Translations under genes and position numbers: made by a program
NCBI GenBank assembly: GCA_009193035.1
Contig: SWDT01000112.1
Location: 1 to 64,000 of the forward strand
Length of the DNA: 64,000 nt
From: Halicephalobus mephisto
Taxonomy: Eukaryota; Nematoda; Chromadorea; Rhabditida; Panagrolaimidae
Direction of reading: 5' to 3'
In this document: positions 43,343 through 53,696 of the stretch, one piece after another
Layout of the letters: each line of letters opens with the position of its first letter
Position numbering within the stretch: position 1 is the stretch's first letter
Notes under the pieces: model-generated
Told to the model about the DNA's origin: nothing
Database searches by the model: none
Seen by the model: only the letters and a program-made list of their open reading frames with translations

Positions 43343-45806
43343 ATGGGAAAACCAAACAGCAAACTGAAATCTGATCAAGTCAGGACACTCGCGAAACAGA
43401 CATACTGTAAGTATACTGTAGGTGATAAATTGTGTTAAAAATTAAATTCCAGTCACCGAAAAGGAAATCCGACAATGGTACAAGGGGTTCGTCCGGGACT
43501 GTCCGAACGGGATGTTGACCGAAGCCGGTTTTCAAAAAATTTATAAACAATTTTTTCCTCAAGGAGATCCGAGTGATTTTGCGAGTTTCGTTTTCAAAGT
43601 TTTCGATGAAAACAAAGATGGAGCGATAGAATTTCACGAATTTATCAAAGCTTTATCCATCACAAGCAGGGGAAATCTCGACGAAAAACTTCAATGGGCC
43701 TTCAGGCTTTACGATTTGGACAACGACGGATTTATCACGAGAGACGAAATGTTAGCTATTGTCGGTAGTATTTATAAAATGGTCGGGGATACTGTAAAAT
43801 TACCAGAAGAAGAGAACACTCCGGAGAAAAGAGTCGACAGAATTTTCAGAATGATGGATAAGGTTATTTTTAATTATTATTATTTAAATTTAAATTTTTT
43901 TTAATTTTAAAATTTTTAAACTTTTAATTATTATTATTTTTATTTTAATTTTTTCTTAATTTTAAAATTTAAAATTTGAAATTTTAGATTTTTTTAATTT
44001 TTTTAAACTGATGATAACCAAGAACCAAATATCCTAGCTTACTGTAATAAGTATAATATGGCTGTAAAGTAAAAAAGCAATTTTTCGTGTTGGGATCGGA
44101 TTTGATTAAAAATAAAAATTGAGAAAATTAATAATCAATATTGTAGTAAAACGAAAAAAATATCATTCGTAACGGGACCAGGATTTTTTAGATTTTTATT
44201 TTTAAATTTGAATAATATTAACAAAAATAATGTTTAATTTTTTTTATTTCTATTTTGTCAATAATTCTTTAAACATCATTCGTGGCAAAATCAGGATTTT
44301 TTTATTCTTTTAAATTTGAATAATATTAACGAAAATAATGTTTAATTTTTCAATTTCTATTTTGTCAATGATTCTTTGAACATCATTCGTGACGGGATCA
44401 GGGTTTTTTTATTTTTATTTTTTAAAATTAGAATAGTCTCAACCCGAATGATGTTTAATTTTTTCAATTTCTATTTTGTTAACGATTCTTTGAACATCAT
44501 TCGTGACGAGACCAGGGTTTTTTATTTCTAAAAAATTTGAATAATATTAACAAAAATGATGTTTAATTTTTTCAATTTCTATTTTGTTAACGATTCTTTG
44601 AACATCATTCTTGACGAGACCAGGGTTTTTTTATTTTTTAAAATTTGAATAGTCTCAACCCGAATGATGTTTAATTTTTTCAATTTCTATTTTGTCAATG
44701 ATTCTTTGAACATCATTCGTGACGAGACCAGGGTTTTTTTATTTTTTTAAATTTTGATAGTCTCAACCCGAATGATGTTTAATTTTTTCAATTTCTATTT
44801 TGTCAATGATTCTTTGAACATCATTCTTGACGAGACCTGTTATTTTTTATTTAGTAATTTTTTTAGTTAATTTACAGTAATAATCTGGTTCCGAACAATG
44901 TGATTTTTTTGAATTTATTAATTTTTTAAATCAGTTTTCGTGGTGGGATCCTTTTTTTTGTTTTTTTAAAAAAATTCAAAGTTGTGGTTTCGTCACGAAT
45001 GACTCATCTTCAGATTATTAGCTTCGTTAAGGACATTTTGAAAATCGCTCATGAAAAAAATTTTTTTTTAATCATATTTTTCAAAAAAATTACAAAGTCT
45101 CACAACGAACAATTTTTAATTTATTTTTCTATTTTAAAATTGGTTTTTGATTTCTTAAACATCATTCGTGGTGGGATCAATGGTTTTTTAATTTTTTAAT
45201 ATTTTTTTTTGGTTTTTTTTTAATATTTTTTTTTGGTTTTTTTTTAATATTTTTTTTTTGGTTTTTTTCTTTCTTGGGGAAAATCCCAAACTTTATTCTC
45301 ACCACGAATAATGTTTAATTAATTTTACACCCACGAATGTTACTCATTTTTAAATTCATTAAGAATAAAAAAGTTTTCAAATTATTGGAAAATTATAAAA
45401 TTCAAAAATTTCTTAAATTATAAATTTTATAAAATTTTTAAAGAACTTGGAATTTTTTAATTTATAAATTTTAAATTTAAAGAACTTGGAATTTTTAAAT
45501 TTACAAATTTTGTAAAATTTTTAAAGAATTTTTTAATTTACAAATTTTGTAAAATTTTTAAAGAATTTTTTAAATTTTAAATTTTAAATTTAAATAATTG
45601 TTTAAATTTTTAATTTTAAATTTAAAAAATTTGGAATTTTTTAATTTTAAATTTAAAGAATTTGGAATTTTTTAATTTCAGACATTTATGGAATTAATTT
45701 TCAGAATAATGACGCACAGTTAACTTTGGAAGAGTTCCGAACAGGGGCTAAAGCAGATCCCTCGATCGTCCACGCCCTGTCCCTCTACGAAGGGCTGTCC
45801 TCGTGA
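43343..45806 (+). CDS. ncs-1: Neuronal calcium sensor 1 (frequenin)
   Basis: Exons 43343-43406, 43453-43862 and 45705-45806 give 191 residues, the C. elegans NCS-1 length as I recall it. The protein is a membrane-associated EF-hand calcium sensor that modulates neurotransmission, and in C. elegans it is linked to thermotaxis learning. The N-terminal MGKPNSK is an N-myristoylation signal. EF1 is degenerate, as usual (C38-P39). Complete loops are EF2 D73..E84 ([12 protein letters not shown]), EF3 D109..E120 ([12 protein letters not shown]) and EF4 D157..E168 ([12 protein letters not shown], with Ala at the usual Gly). The C-terminus ends EGLSS. Intron 1 is 46 nt; intron 2 is 1842 nt and filled with tandem repeats. 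The 3' end converges with the CHK gene 133 bp away. Confidence 0.98.
44030..44870. repeat. ~105-bp tandem array in ncs-1 intron 2
   Basis: Seven or so units: GAACATCATTCGTGACGAGA, CCAGGGTTTTTTTATTTTT, then GTCTCAACCCGAATGATG and TTCAATTTCTATTTTGTCAA. Each unit holds the dispersed word in both orientations. 45180-45260 is a TTTTTTTGGTTTTTTTTAAT microsatellite. Confidence 0.87.
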
Positions 45807-45860
45807 CGTCACACCGTGATTGCTCCTGTCATCTCGTCCATTTTTAAAAATATAATATTA

Positions 45861-45866
45861 TTTATT
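45861..45866 (-). terminator. Likely polyadenylation signal of the CHK gene
   Basis: AATAAA on the minus strand lies about 74 nt past that gene's stop codon. Confidence 0.5.
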
Positions 45867-45926
45867 TCCGGTTTTTTTCGAAATACAATTTAAAAAAATT
45901 TTTTTTCGATAACATTTAATTTTTAA

Positions 45927-45932
45927 AATAAA
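45927..45932 (+). terminator. Likely ncs-1 polyadenylation signal
   Basis: AATAAA lies 121 nt past the ncs-1 stop codon. The two opposing signals imply that the 3' UTRs overlap. Confidence 0.45.
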
Positions 45933-45939
45933 ACCCGAA

Positions 45940-48900
45940 TTAATTCAAAAAATGCGGAAAATCCGTCTTCATCATCGGAAGGAGGTCTTCCATGAGATTT
46001 TCGAGTCTTTCAACGACGATATTTTGCTTTTTTTTCGTTTCGGGATCTTCGTCTTTGTAGTGAAAAACGCACATGAACATTAAAAAAACCAAATTTGATA
46101 CATCTGCAAAATTTTTTGATTTTTTAATTTCCATTTTCGAAAACGGCAATTTTTTTGGTTTTAAACGTTTTTCGAGACCAGTCATGTAATATTCAACAAT
46201 ATTCGTTTCGAAAGTTCTTCTTAGTTCAGGACTACAGCACATGGTGAGGATTCTGGAAATGTCCAAAAACGGATTAGCAGCAGAAGCCACTTGCCAATCC
46301 ACCACGGCTCTGATCTCGTCAGTCGGCTTCTGGGTGGACGGATCCATTTTGAAGCTGATGTTGTTCGTCCACATGTCGCCATGGATGAAGAGTTCCGGCA
46401 GGCCTAAAATCGAAATATTTAAGGTTTTCAAAAAAGTTCAAAGATAGGAAATTTTTTCATTAAAAAAATACTTTTAATAAAGCTAAAAAAATTTTTCGAA
46501 TTCAAAATCGCTAATGATCAAAGCGAATTCGCTTATTTTTAAGCGAAAGTGGAGATTCAGTACTAAAAAGAATCTAAAGAAAAAATAAAACCGCTAATCA
46601 TCAAAGCGAATTCGCTTATTTTTAAGCGAAAATGAAAATCTGACATCAAAGGAAATTTAAGAAGAAAGCGATTTCGCTCATGATCAAGACGAGTTCACTT
46701 ACTTCTCAGCAAAAGTGGAAATGTGGTATCAGAAATAAGATAAAAAAGCGACTTTGTTTATTTTAAAGCAAAAATGAAAATTTTTACTAAAAAGAACCTG
46801 AAAAAAAGAAGTCGCTTATTTTTAAACGAAAAGAGAATTCGCTTATTTTTAAGCGAAAAGAGAAGTCGCTTATTTTCAAGCGAAAAGAGAAGTCGCTTAT
46901 TTTTAAACGAAAAAAAGAACTCGTTTATTTTTAAGCGAAAAAGAAGATTCGCTTATTTTTAACTGAAAAGAATTCGCTTATTTTCAAGCGAAAAAGAAGA
47001 TTCGCTTATTTTTAACTGAAAAGAAGTCGCTTATTTTCAAGCGAAAAAAAGAACTCGTTTATTTTTAAGCGAAAAGAGAAATTTGCGCCAAAAAAGAGTG
47101 AAATTAAGTCTCGACGAAAAATCACTGATGACTAAGACGAAGACCCTAAGAGTACATGGAAGTCGATGCGACAAACTACGTTAGAGATAAGCGATCTTTA
47201 ATCTCATTTTCTGATTAAAATTGTTCTTTCGTATCCCATCACTATTATCGATTTTTTATTGTAAGATAAATCTACTATAGACAGCAATCCATCAGTCAAT
47301 TTTTTAAAGAAATTATAGCCTAAATTTAAGACAAAAAAGAAGTAATTTTTTAAATTTAATTTTTGATCATTTTTTACATTTTACAGTAATCGATAATAAA
47401 TTATTAATTTTAAGTCTTAATCAGAATTTGAAATTATAGAATCAAGGATTACTGTAAATTTCGTTTTGAAATATATTTACAAAAAAATTTTTTTAATTTC
47501 ATTTTTGATCATTTTTTACACTTTACAGTAATCGATAATAAATTATTAATTTTAAGTTTTAATCAGAATTTGAAACTTTAAAGTAAAAAATTACTGTAAA
47601 TTTCGTTTTGAAATATATTTGTAAAAAAATTTTTAATTTCATTTTTGATCATTTTTTACGCTTTACAGTAATCGATAATAAATTATTAATTTTAAGTTTT
47701 AATCAGAATTTGAAACTTTAAAGTAAAAAATTACTGTAAATTTCGTTTTGAAATATATTTGTAAAAAAATTTTTAATTTCATTTTCGATCATTTTTTACA
47801 CATTACAGTAATCGATAATAAGTTATTAATTTTAAGTCTTAATCACCAAAATTTGAAACTTTAAAGTAAAAAATTACTGTAAATTTCGTTTTGAAATATA
47901 TTTATAAAAAAATTTTTAATTTAATTTTCGATCATTTTTTACACTTTACAGTAATCTGCTACAATAATTATTTTAAAACTTTACTTATTTTTAAAATAAT
48001 AAAATCCAAAATTATTTTTCAAGAATATTATTTAGTTCAATTTACATTTCAAAACTCACCCAAATTACTGTATTCTTTGCCAGAGGCATTAATACAGACA
48101 TCTTTGTCAATCAAAAGTTTTTCGTAAATTTTGATTAATTTGATAAATTTTTGACTTTTTCCACAACAAAGTTTCTGTAACATTGTTGAAGCAAAATTCG
48201 GATCTTGATCGTCTCCGAAATTCATGAAAGTTAATTCTTTTTTCCACCAATCTCCGGATTTTATCGCGGCTGTCTGGATATCCATGACGAAATCCACCAA
48301 GTTCATCGTTTGATTCGTATTTAGTCCTTCGTGTAATTCAGGAAAATATGCGTTTTCTAAAAATTCAATAATCAAATATCCCGCTTGATTTTTTGAAATT
48401 CGTTCTCCAGATCCGTAAAATTTAGGAATAGGAAAATCTTCAGATGAAAATTTACGGTATACTGTAGATTCATTATGATGCATTGTAGTGATCCAGTTAT
48501 CTACGGCTTCCATCGTGGATTTGGCGGTTTCTTTGTCGACGGAAAGGGAATCCATGGTGCCTTCGATGGACTGCATCCCGGGTTCCTTCAGGACGACGGA
48601 GAAGGCCGGGGTCTCGAGGGGGTCGAGATCGGGGTCCTTGGGGACGAACGAAAAATCGCACTTGTAGACTTTGGAGAGGTATCCATGGCCTTCGGAAATA
48701 TCCCTCGCTTTGATCTGAAAACAAATAATATTTTTTAAAAAATAAAAAATTAATATTTTTTTAAAAAATAAAAAATTAATATTTTTAAAAAAATTAAAAA
48801 TTAATATTTTTATAAAATTCTTTCGACTGAATCTCCCAGAATCCATAATTTCAGATTTCGAATTTTGGACATTTTTCGGATTCTAGAAAGTGTTAAATTT

Positions 48901-49344
48901 TCAGTGAGATTCTGCAAGATTTTGAAAAAATATTATATTTTCAAAAATTAGAAATATCTTGAAATTCCGGAAATTTTCAGAATCTCATAGTGGATTCTGA
49001 GAAGTTTTGAAACTTTCTGAAAGTTCTTATCCGATTCCGAAAATTTTCAGAATCTCCTAGTGAATTCTGAAAAATTATAAAAACTTCCATGAAATTTGAA
49101 TTTTTCAGAATCTCCTACTGGATTCTGGGAAGTTTTGAAATTCTCCAAAAGATCGTCAAAGATTCCAGAATTTTCGGAAAAATTCTAATCTTTAAAATAC
49201 AATTTTGAATTAACTTACGTTTGAAATTTCAAAATTTTCTTCGATTTTGTTGAAAATTTCACAATTATTTTTTAATTTTTCGATTAAAAATTTTCCAGTA
49301 AAACTAGAATCTCCAAGTTTCGATTCAGGACTCCAATCTGTCAT
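45940..49344 (-). CDS. CHK kinase-like protein (DUF1679, ecdysteroid-kinase superfamily)
   Basis: Exons 49219-49344, 48060-48714 and 45940-46403 join in phase to 414 residues, normal for the family. This is an aminoglycoside-phosphotransferase-type fold whose nematode members mostly have no proven substrate; arthropod relatives phosphorylate ecdysteroids or choline-like compounds. Visible kinase parts are the ATP-lysine in FSVVLKEPG (K85), the hinge-like YLIIEFLENAYFPE, the catalytic HGDMWTNN (H268, D270, N275) and the metal-binding DWQ (D296). All key residues are intact, so it should be active. The first exon, MTDWSPESKLGDSSFTGKF, matches the usual N-terminus. Both introns hold repeats. Confidence 0.92.
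46500..47090. repeat. Palindromic TTCGCTTATTTT..AAGCGAA array in a CHK intron
   Basis: Over a dozen copies of TCGCTTATTTTTAAGCGAAA, spaced about 27 bp in the tightest part (46800-47070) and wider before it. Each copy is a hairpin with an 8-bp stem and a 3-5 nt loop. A 62-codon frame here is an artefact. Confidence 0.9.
47340..47975. repeat. ~142-bp tandem repeat in the same CHK intron
   Basis: Four full units and part of a fifth, with TTTACAGTAATCGATAATAA, TTATTAATTTTAAGTNTTAA and AAAAATTACTGTAAATTTCG. TTACAGTAAT and ATTACTGTAA make an inverted pair in each unit. Confidence 0.9.
48715..49218. other. CHK intron 1
   Basis: Degenerate CAGAATCTCCTAGTGGATTC units and A/T runs; nothing else. Confidence 0.5.
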
Positions 49345-49407
49345 GATTCAGAATTTTCCAAAAACAAAGTAGACAAAAAATCGACAAAAATAATTTTTTT
49401 TTTTTGA

Positions 49408-49733
49408 CTATATAGCCAGAGCTGCTATCACCGAAGATCCCTGACCTCGTGTTTTGTTATCTTTTTTCTTGTCATCAAAACAGTCGACACAGACCACGTA
49501 CATCAAAATTGTGACTTTCGGGGTCTCGAGGGACGCGAATCTGACTCCGACAGGAGATCTCCAAAGTCCACAAAATTCCGAATATCTTTGAGGATTAGTC
49601 AAGTGAAATCCAGAATTCCAGTATTTCATAAAATCTCCAAATCTCCCACCATCAATGTGACAGAGATTACTATGCTTAATTTTCTCTCGTGTATTATTAT
49701 TATTATTGTTTATTTCTGTTGGATCGTCGCTGG
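49408..49733 (-). other. Open reading frame, possible coding exon or transposon fragment
   Basis: After a good acceptor (ATTTCCCAG, about 49734) the minus strand is open for about 108 codons. It includes HSNLCHIDGGRFGDFMKYW, NSGFHLTNPQRYSEFCGLW and VTILMYVVCVDCFDDKK, and stops at 49408-49410, just 63 nt before the CHK start codon in the same direction. Its composition looks coding, but I recognise no family. Adjacent 49740-49940 holds AATAAAGTTATT and GGTCCCGAAGGGAAATAT, features also seen in repeats. It could be the end of a gene upstream of CHK (even an operon partner) or part of a mobile element. Confidence 0.35.
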
Positions 49734-49959
49734 GAAATCCGGATCCGCGTGTAGATACAAATATGTGGAAATAACTTTATTGGGGCCAAAGGCACGAGAT
49801 ACAACACAACTCTATCAAAAATATTGTGCAATTTTAAAATTGCCGCCAATCCGCAATCGTAAGCCTTTCGTTGGTCCTCAGGATATTTCCCTTCGGGACC
49901 GACGCTGTGTGGTTTGAACTCAAATACATCGTGCACAATCCAACAATTCCCTATATATT

Positions 49960-50345
49960 AGGACACAAAACCAGACTAGAAAGAAAGACCTTGAAACGAC
50001 AGCCTGAATATCAGGAAATATGGAATACTGTAGGACACAAGTGAAACTTTAGGTTGTATTCCGTGACAAGAAACATCTAACTTGTACCTATATCTTATGA
50101 TTCGAGTAAAGATGATTGTTTTACTTTTGTTTTTTAACCTAACAATACACATATCGATACATTCTATATCATGTACGGTTTTTAGGCGTTGAAACATAAA
50201 ACTAAAAAGAGGAAATCTGAAGAGATAGTCTGAATATCAGGGAGTGTGGAATACTGTATTTCACGATGGAGACCTTTGGTTGTATTCTCTGAAAGTTCTA
50301 TAATAATTGTATCTGTTGATCGGAACGGCGATAACGCCATTGATC
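49960..50345. repeat. Two units of the AGCCTGAATATCAGG family
   Basis: Units near 49993 and 50219 read CAGCCTGAATATCAGG or TAGTCTGAATATCAGGG, then TGGAATACTGTA and GGTTGTATTC. They match the three-unit cluster at 29555-29935 through these words and the following TATAATAATTGT. Confidence 0.75.
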
Positions 50346-50645
50346 CAGAGAAATTGTTAATAAACTTAACAAAGATTTATCGATCTTGTTGCTTTCTTTT
50401 TTTATAACTTGTTTGTGATATTTAATTATCCAAATTTGAGTTCGGAATAAATCGAACACCTTTTTGAACAATATTTAATAAAAATAAATAAATTAAATAG
50501 TTGAAAATAGGATATATTTGATCGGAACGGCGATAATGACACCGATCCAGAGAAATTGTTAACAGTTTTAACAAAAATTTACCGATCTTGTTGCTTTCTT
50601 TTTTTATAACTTGTTTGTGATATTTAATTGCCCAAATTTGAGATT
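50318..50645. repeat. Two direct ~127-bp copies (GATCGGAACGGCGATAA)
   Basis: 50318-50445 and 50519-50645 are about 90% alike by eye: GATCGGAACGGCGATAANNN, CCGATCCAGAGAAATTGTTA, CTTGTTGCTTTCTTTTTTTA. Confidence 0.88.
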
Positions 50646-51310
50646 TTTGTTCGAAATAAAGTAACGAAAAGACAAAATTTCGAACATCTGTCTTATTGTG
50701 CTAAAAATTATTAAAATAATTCCAATTTCAGTCCTAGTACCGTATCACTCCATTATTCCTCAAGTTCAGGATATGTACTGTACTGTAATCTTACTGTATC
50801 AAAAAAACTTCTCTAATTAGGCTACGACGGAACTACATGGACCACTTCGAAGTCTACAACATGAGATCTTTGTGAAAAAAATTCGAAATTTCGAACAACT
50901 TTATTGAAAAAATTCTTTTACCCATAATTCCTCAAATTCGAAGTAACTTTAATTAAAATTTTTTTGAAACAAATCTTATTTTACATATTATAAAATACAT
51001 ATTCAGAATCCATAATTCGATGATTTCGAAAATTTTCTGGAAAAAGATAAAATTGAAAAAATCAAAAAAATTACAGTATGATTTGTAAGTTAATCAATTT
51101 TTCAGAATTCGTTCATTTTTTTCGTGGATTTTTTTTTCGAAGAAAATAATTGAATAAAATTGTAAAATTTGGAAAAACCGAAAATTGATGTTCGATTTCG
51201 ATTTTCTTGAAACAAACTACAGTATGCTTTGTGTTTTATCAGTTGCTCTTTGAGATTTTATTTTTGATTTTCCAAAGACTCGTCAGAAGCAAGAAAATTA
51301 AAAATGCAAA
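50646..51310. other. AT-rich intergenic DNA
   Basis: Non-repetitive; a short GC patch at 50815-50860. No gene. Confidence 0.4.
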
Positions 51311-51800
51311 ATTCTATAAATCGTATGTGGAGGAAATCTGAGCGCATTCGCTTAATTTTCGAGCGATTTTTCGCTTATTTTTATCCTAACAAATTTCAAC
51401 AATTTTTAATTACATAAATTTTTTCAATTATTGCAGTTTTCTAATTAGTTTCTAAAAATCTAATCAAAAAATTTGAGCGCATTTGCTTAATTTTCGAGCG
51501 ACTTTTCGCTTATTTTTATTCTAACAAATTTCAACAATTTTTAATTACATTATTTTTTCACTTATTGCAGTTTTCTAATTGGTTTCTAAAAATCTAATCA
51601 GAAAAAATTTAAGCATATTCGCTTAATTTTCGAGCGATTTTTCGCTTATTTTTATTCTAACAAATTTCAACAATTTTTGATTAGATGAATTTTTTCACTT
51701 ACTGCAGTTTTCTAATTAGTTTCTAAAAATCTAATCAGAAAAAAAATTTAAGCATATTCGCTTAATTTTCGAGCGACTTTTCGCTTATCCATTTTCGAAA
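51310..51800. repeat. ~140-bp tandem units with TTCGCTTAATTTTCGAGCGA
   Basis: Four units. Each has ATTCGCTTAATTTTCGAGCG, then TTTTTCGCTTATTTTTATNC, then CAACAATTTTTAATTACAT and GTTTCTAAAAATCTAATCA. A cousin of the palindromic TTCGCTTA word. Confidence 0.88.
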
Positions 51801-52028
51801 TGATTTTTTTCTAATTTACTTTGTTCAATTTTAACAATTCTTCTTTCGTAAAAAAATCCACTTTTTACAGTAATTACACTTATTTAATCAAGTTTTGTAA
51901 AATAATCGAAGAATTAAAAATTAAAATTTGCGGATTTTTTGGATTATCTTAATCCAGAATTTTTGATAAGTTTCATTTCAAAAAAATTTTCGATTAAAGT
52001 TACTTTTTAAATTTTCCAAGTCATGGAT
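51801..52028. other. 3' flank of the membrane-protein gene
   Basis: AT-rich with no repeat. I saw no clear AATAAA. Confidence 0.3.
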
Positions 52029-53272
52029 TCAGACGGCGGAGGTGATGGCGACAGGTCTTCCGCCTTTTCCCGATTCAATCAGGTTGTTGATTACGATGAA
52101 AATTGCCAAAATGTGAAAAATATTAACAATAATCATCGCAATACGGTATTTCGTGAATGTGAAGCAACGACGAACATTTTCACTAAATTGTAAAAATTAA
52201 TAATTTTAAAGAAATTTAAAATTTAAAATTATCTTCAAAGATTTTTAGAAACTTTCAAAATTCAGGATTTCAGATGATTACAAAAATCTCCAGAATCTGT
52301 CAGCAGATTTTCGAAAATCTTCAAGAATCTTCACAAGATTCTGAAGTCGTCGGAATCTTTTAATAAATTTTTAAAAATCTTCAAGAATTTTCACAGAATT
52401 CTAAAGTCTTCGGAATCTGTCAGCAGATTTTCGAAAATCTCCAGGAATTTTCACAAGATTCTGAAGTCTCCAGAATCTGTCAGTAGATTTTCGAAAATCT
52501 CTAAAAATTTTCACAAGATTCTGAAGTCGTCGGAATCTTCTAATAAATTTTTGAAAATCTCCAGGAATTTTCACAAGATTCTGAAGCTAACAGAATCCTA
52601 CAATGAACTTCTGGGAATTTCCAGAATTTCTATGAGACTTCGGAAATTCTCAGAATCTTCTAGACTTCTAAAAGCTCTCAGAAGTTCCTATGAGACTTTC
52701 AAAATTTCATAATCTTTAAAAATTAATTTTTTTTTAAATTCGAAACTTACTCTTTGTCATGTTTGGGATTCAGAGGCAACAAGGGCCAGAAGAACCTCAA
52801 TTTTGTGAATTTGACGATTCCCCAAGTCAAGGTGATTAACTTTATCCACGAAGAAATGTGAACAGGATTAGCCAGACTCATCCGAGGTTCACTTGTGAAC
52901 AGAATGTACAGTAACGACGGCAATGGAACTTCTTCCAACGTCAAAACTAAGGATTTCGCAAGTCTGGCGTAAAAAATATTTTCTTCATCGTACTTCAACG
53001 TCAGACAAACATCGATCATTTCAAAAACGTAGACAACTACAGAAACAGCTGTGAAGAAAAAATAGCCGTAGGCACATTTGACTGCTGTATCGGTCACAAA
53101 ATGTGGAAGAAACTCGTAGATTCTGGCACACAGAAGGAAATCCGCTAGAAGATCCAACGTAGAAGCAAACAAGGTCACTGCCGCGATCACTCTCACCGGA
53201 GGAGCCCATTCAAGATGATTACTGTAATTTTACTTTTTAATTTTCTTACAATCTTCCGTCTCCACAATCCAT
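52029..53272 (-). CDS. Five-pass membrane protein of unknown function
   Basis: Exons 53250-53272, 52751-53221 and 52029-52182 close in phase to 215 residues. I do not recognise the family. Hydrophobic segments lie at about 17-40, 56-78, 97-115, 128-147 and 177-196, joined by short charged loops; there are no extra domains and no cleaved signal peptide is evident. Motifs that may help a search: WAPPVRVIAAV, LTLEEVPLPSLLYILF and WIKLITLTWGIVKFTKLRFFW. Exons 2 and 3 are well supported. Exon 1 (MDCGDGR) depends on a 28-nt intron, GTAAGA..TTACAG, shorter than any intron I would normally accept, so the true first exon may lie elsewhere. Confidence 0.72.
52270..52640. repeat. ~60-bp tandem repeat in the intron of the membrane-protein gene
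   Basis: Six units of AATTTTCACAAGATTCTGAA, GTCNNCGGAATCTNTNANNA, ATTTTCGAAAATCTCCAGG. Confidence 0.82.
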
Positions 53273-53309
53273 TGAATAATTTTAAAATTAACATTTTATA
53301 ATTTTCTTA

Positions 53310-53670
53310 ATTCCTAAAAACTAAAAATTTTTCAACATTTTTTAATTTCTAAAAACTAAAAAATTTTTCAACATTTTTTAATTTCTAAAAACTAAAAAAA
53401 CTTTCAACATTTTTTAATTTCTAAAAACTAAAAAATTTTTCAATATTTTTAAATTCCTAAAAACTAAAAAAAACTTTCAACATTTTTTAATTTCTAAAAA
53501 CTAAAAATTTTTCAACATTTTTTAATTTCTAAAAACTAAAAAATTTTTCAACATTTTTAAATTCCTAAAAACTAAAAATTTTTCAACATTTTTTAATTCC
53601 TAAAAACTAAAAATTTTTCAACATTTTTTAATTCCTAAAAACTAAAAATTTTTCAACATTTTTAAATTTT
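53310..53670. repeat. ~33-bp tandem repeat upstream of the membrane-protein gene
   Basis: About eleven units of AATTTCTAAAAACTAAAAA plus TTTTTCAACATTTTTT. Confidence 0.9.
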
Positions 53671-53696
53671 TCTCGCTTCCTACGCATTCGACCTTG

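Noticed and set aside
46774..46962. 62-codon Lys/Arg-rich frame
   Set aside because: Periodic product of the palindromic array inside a CHK intron.
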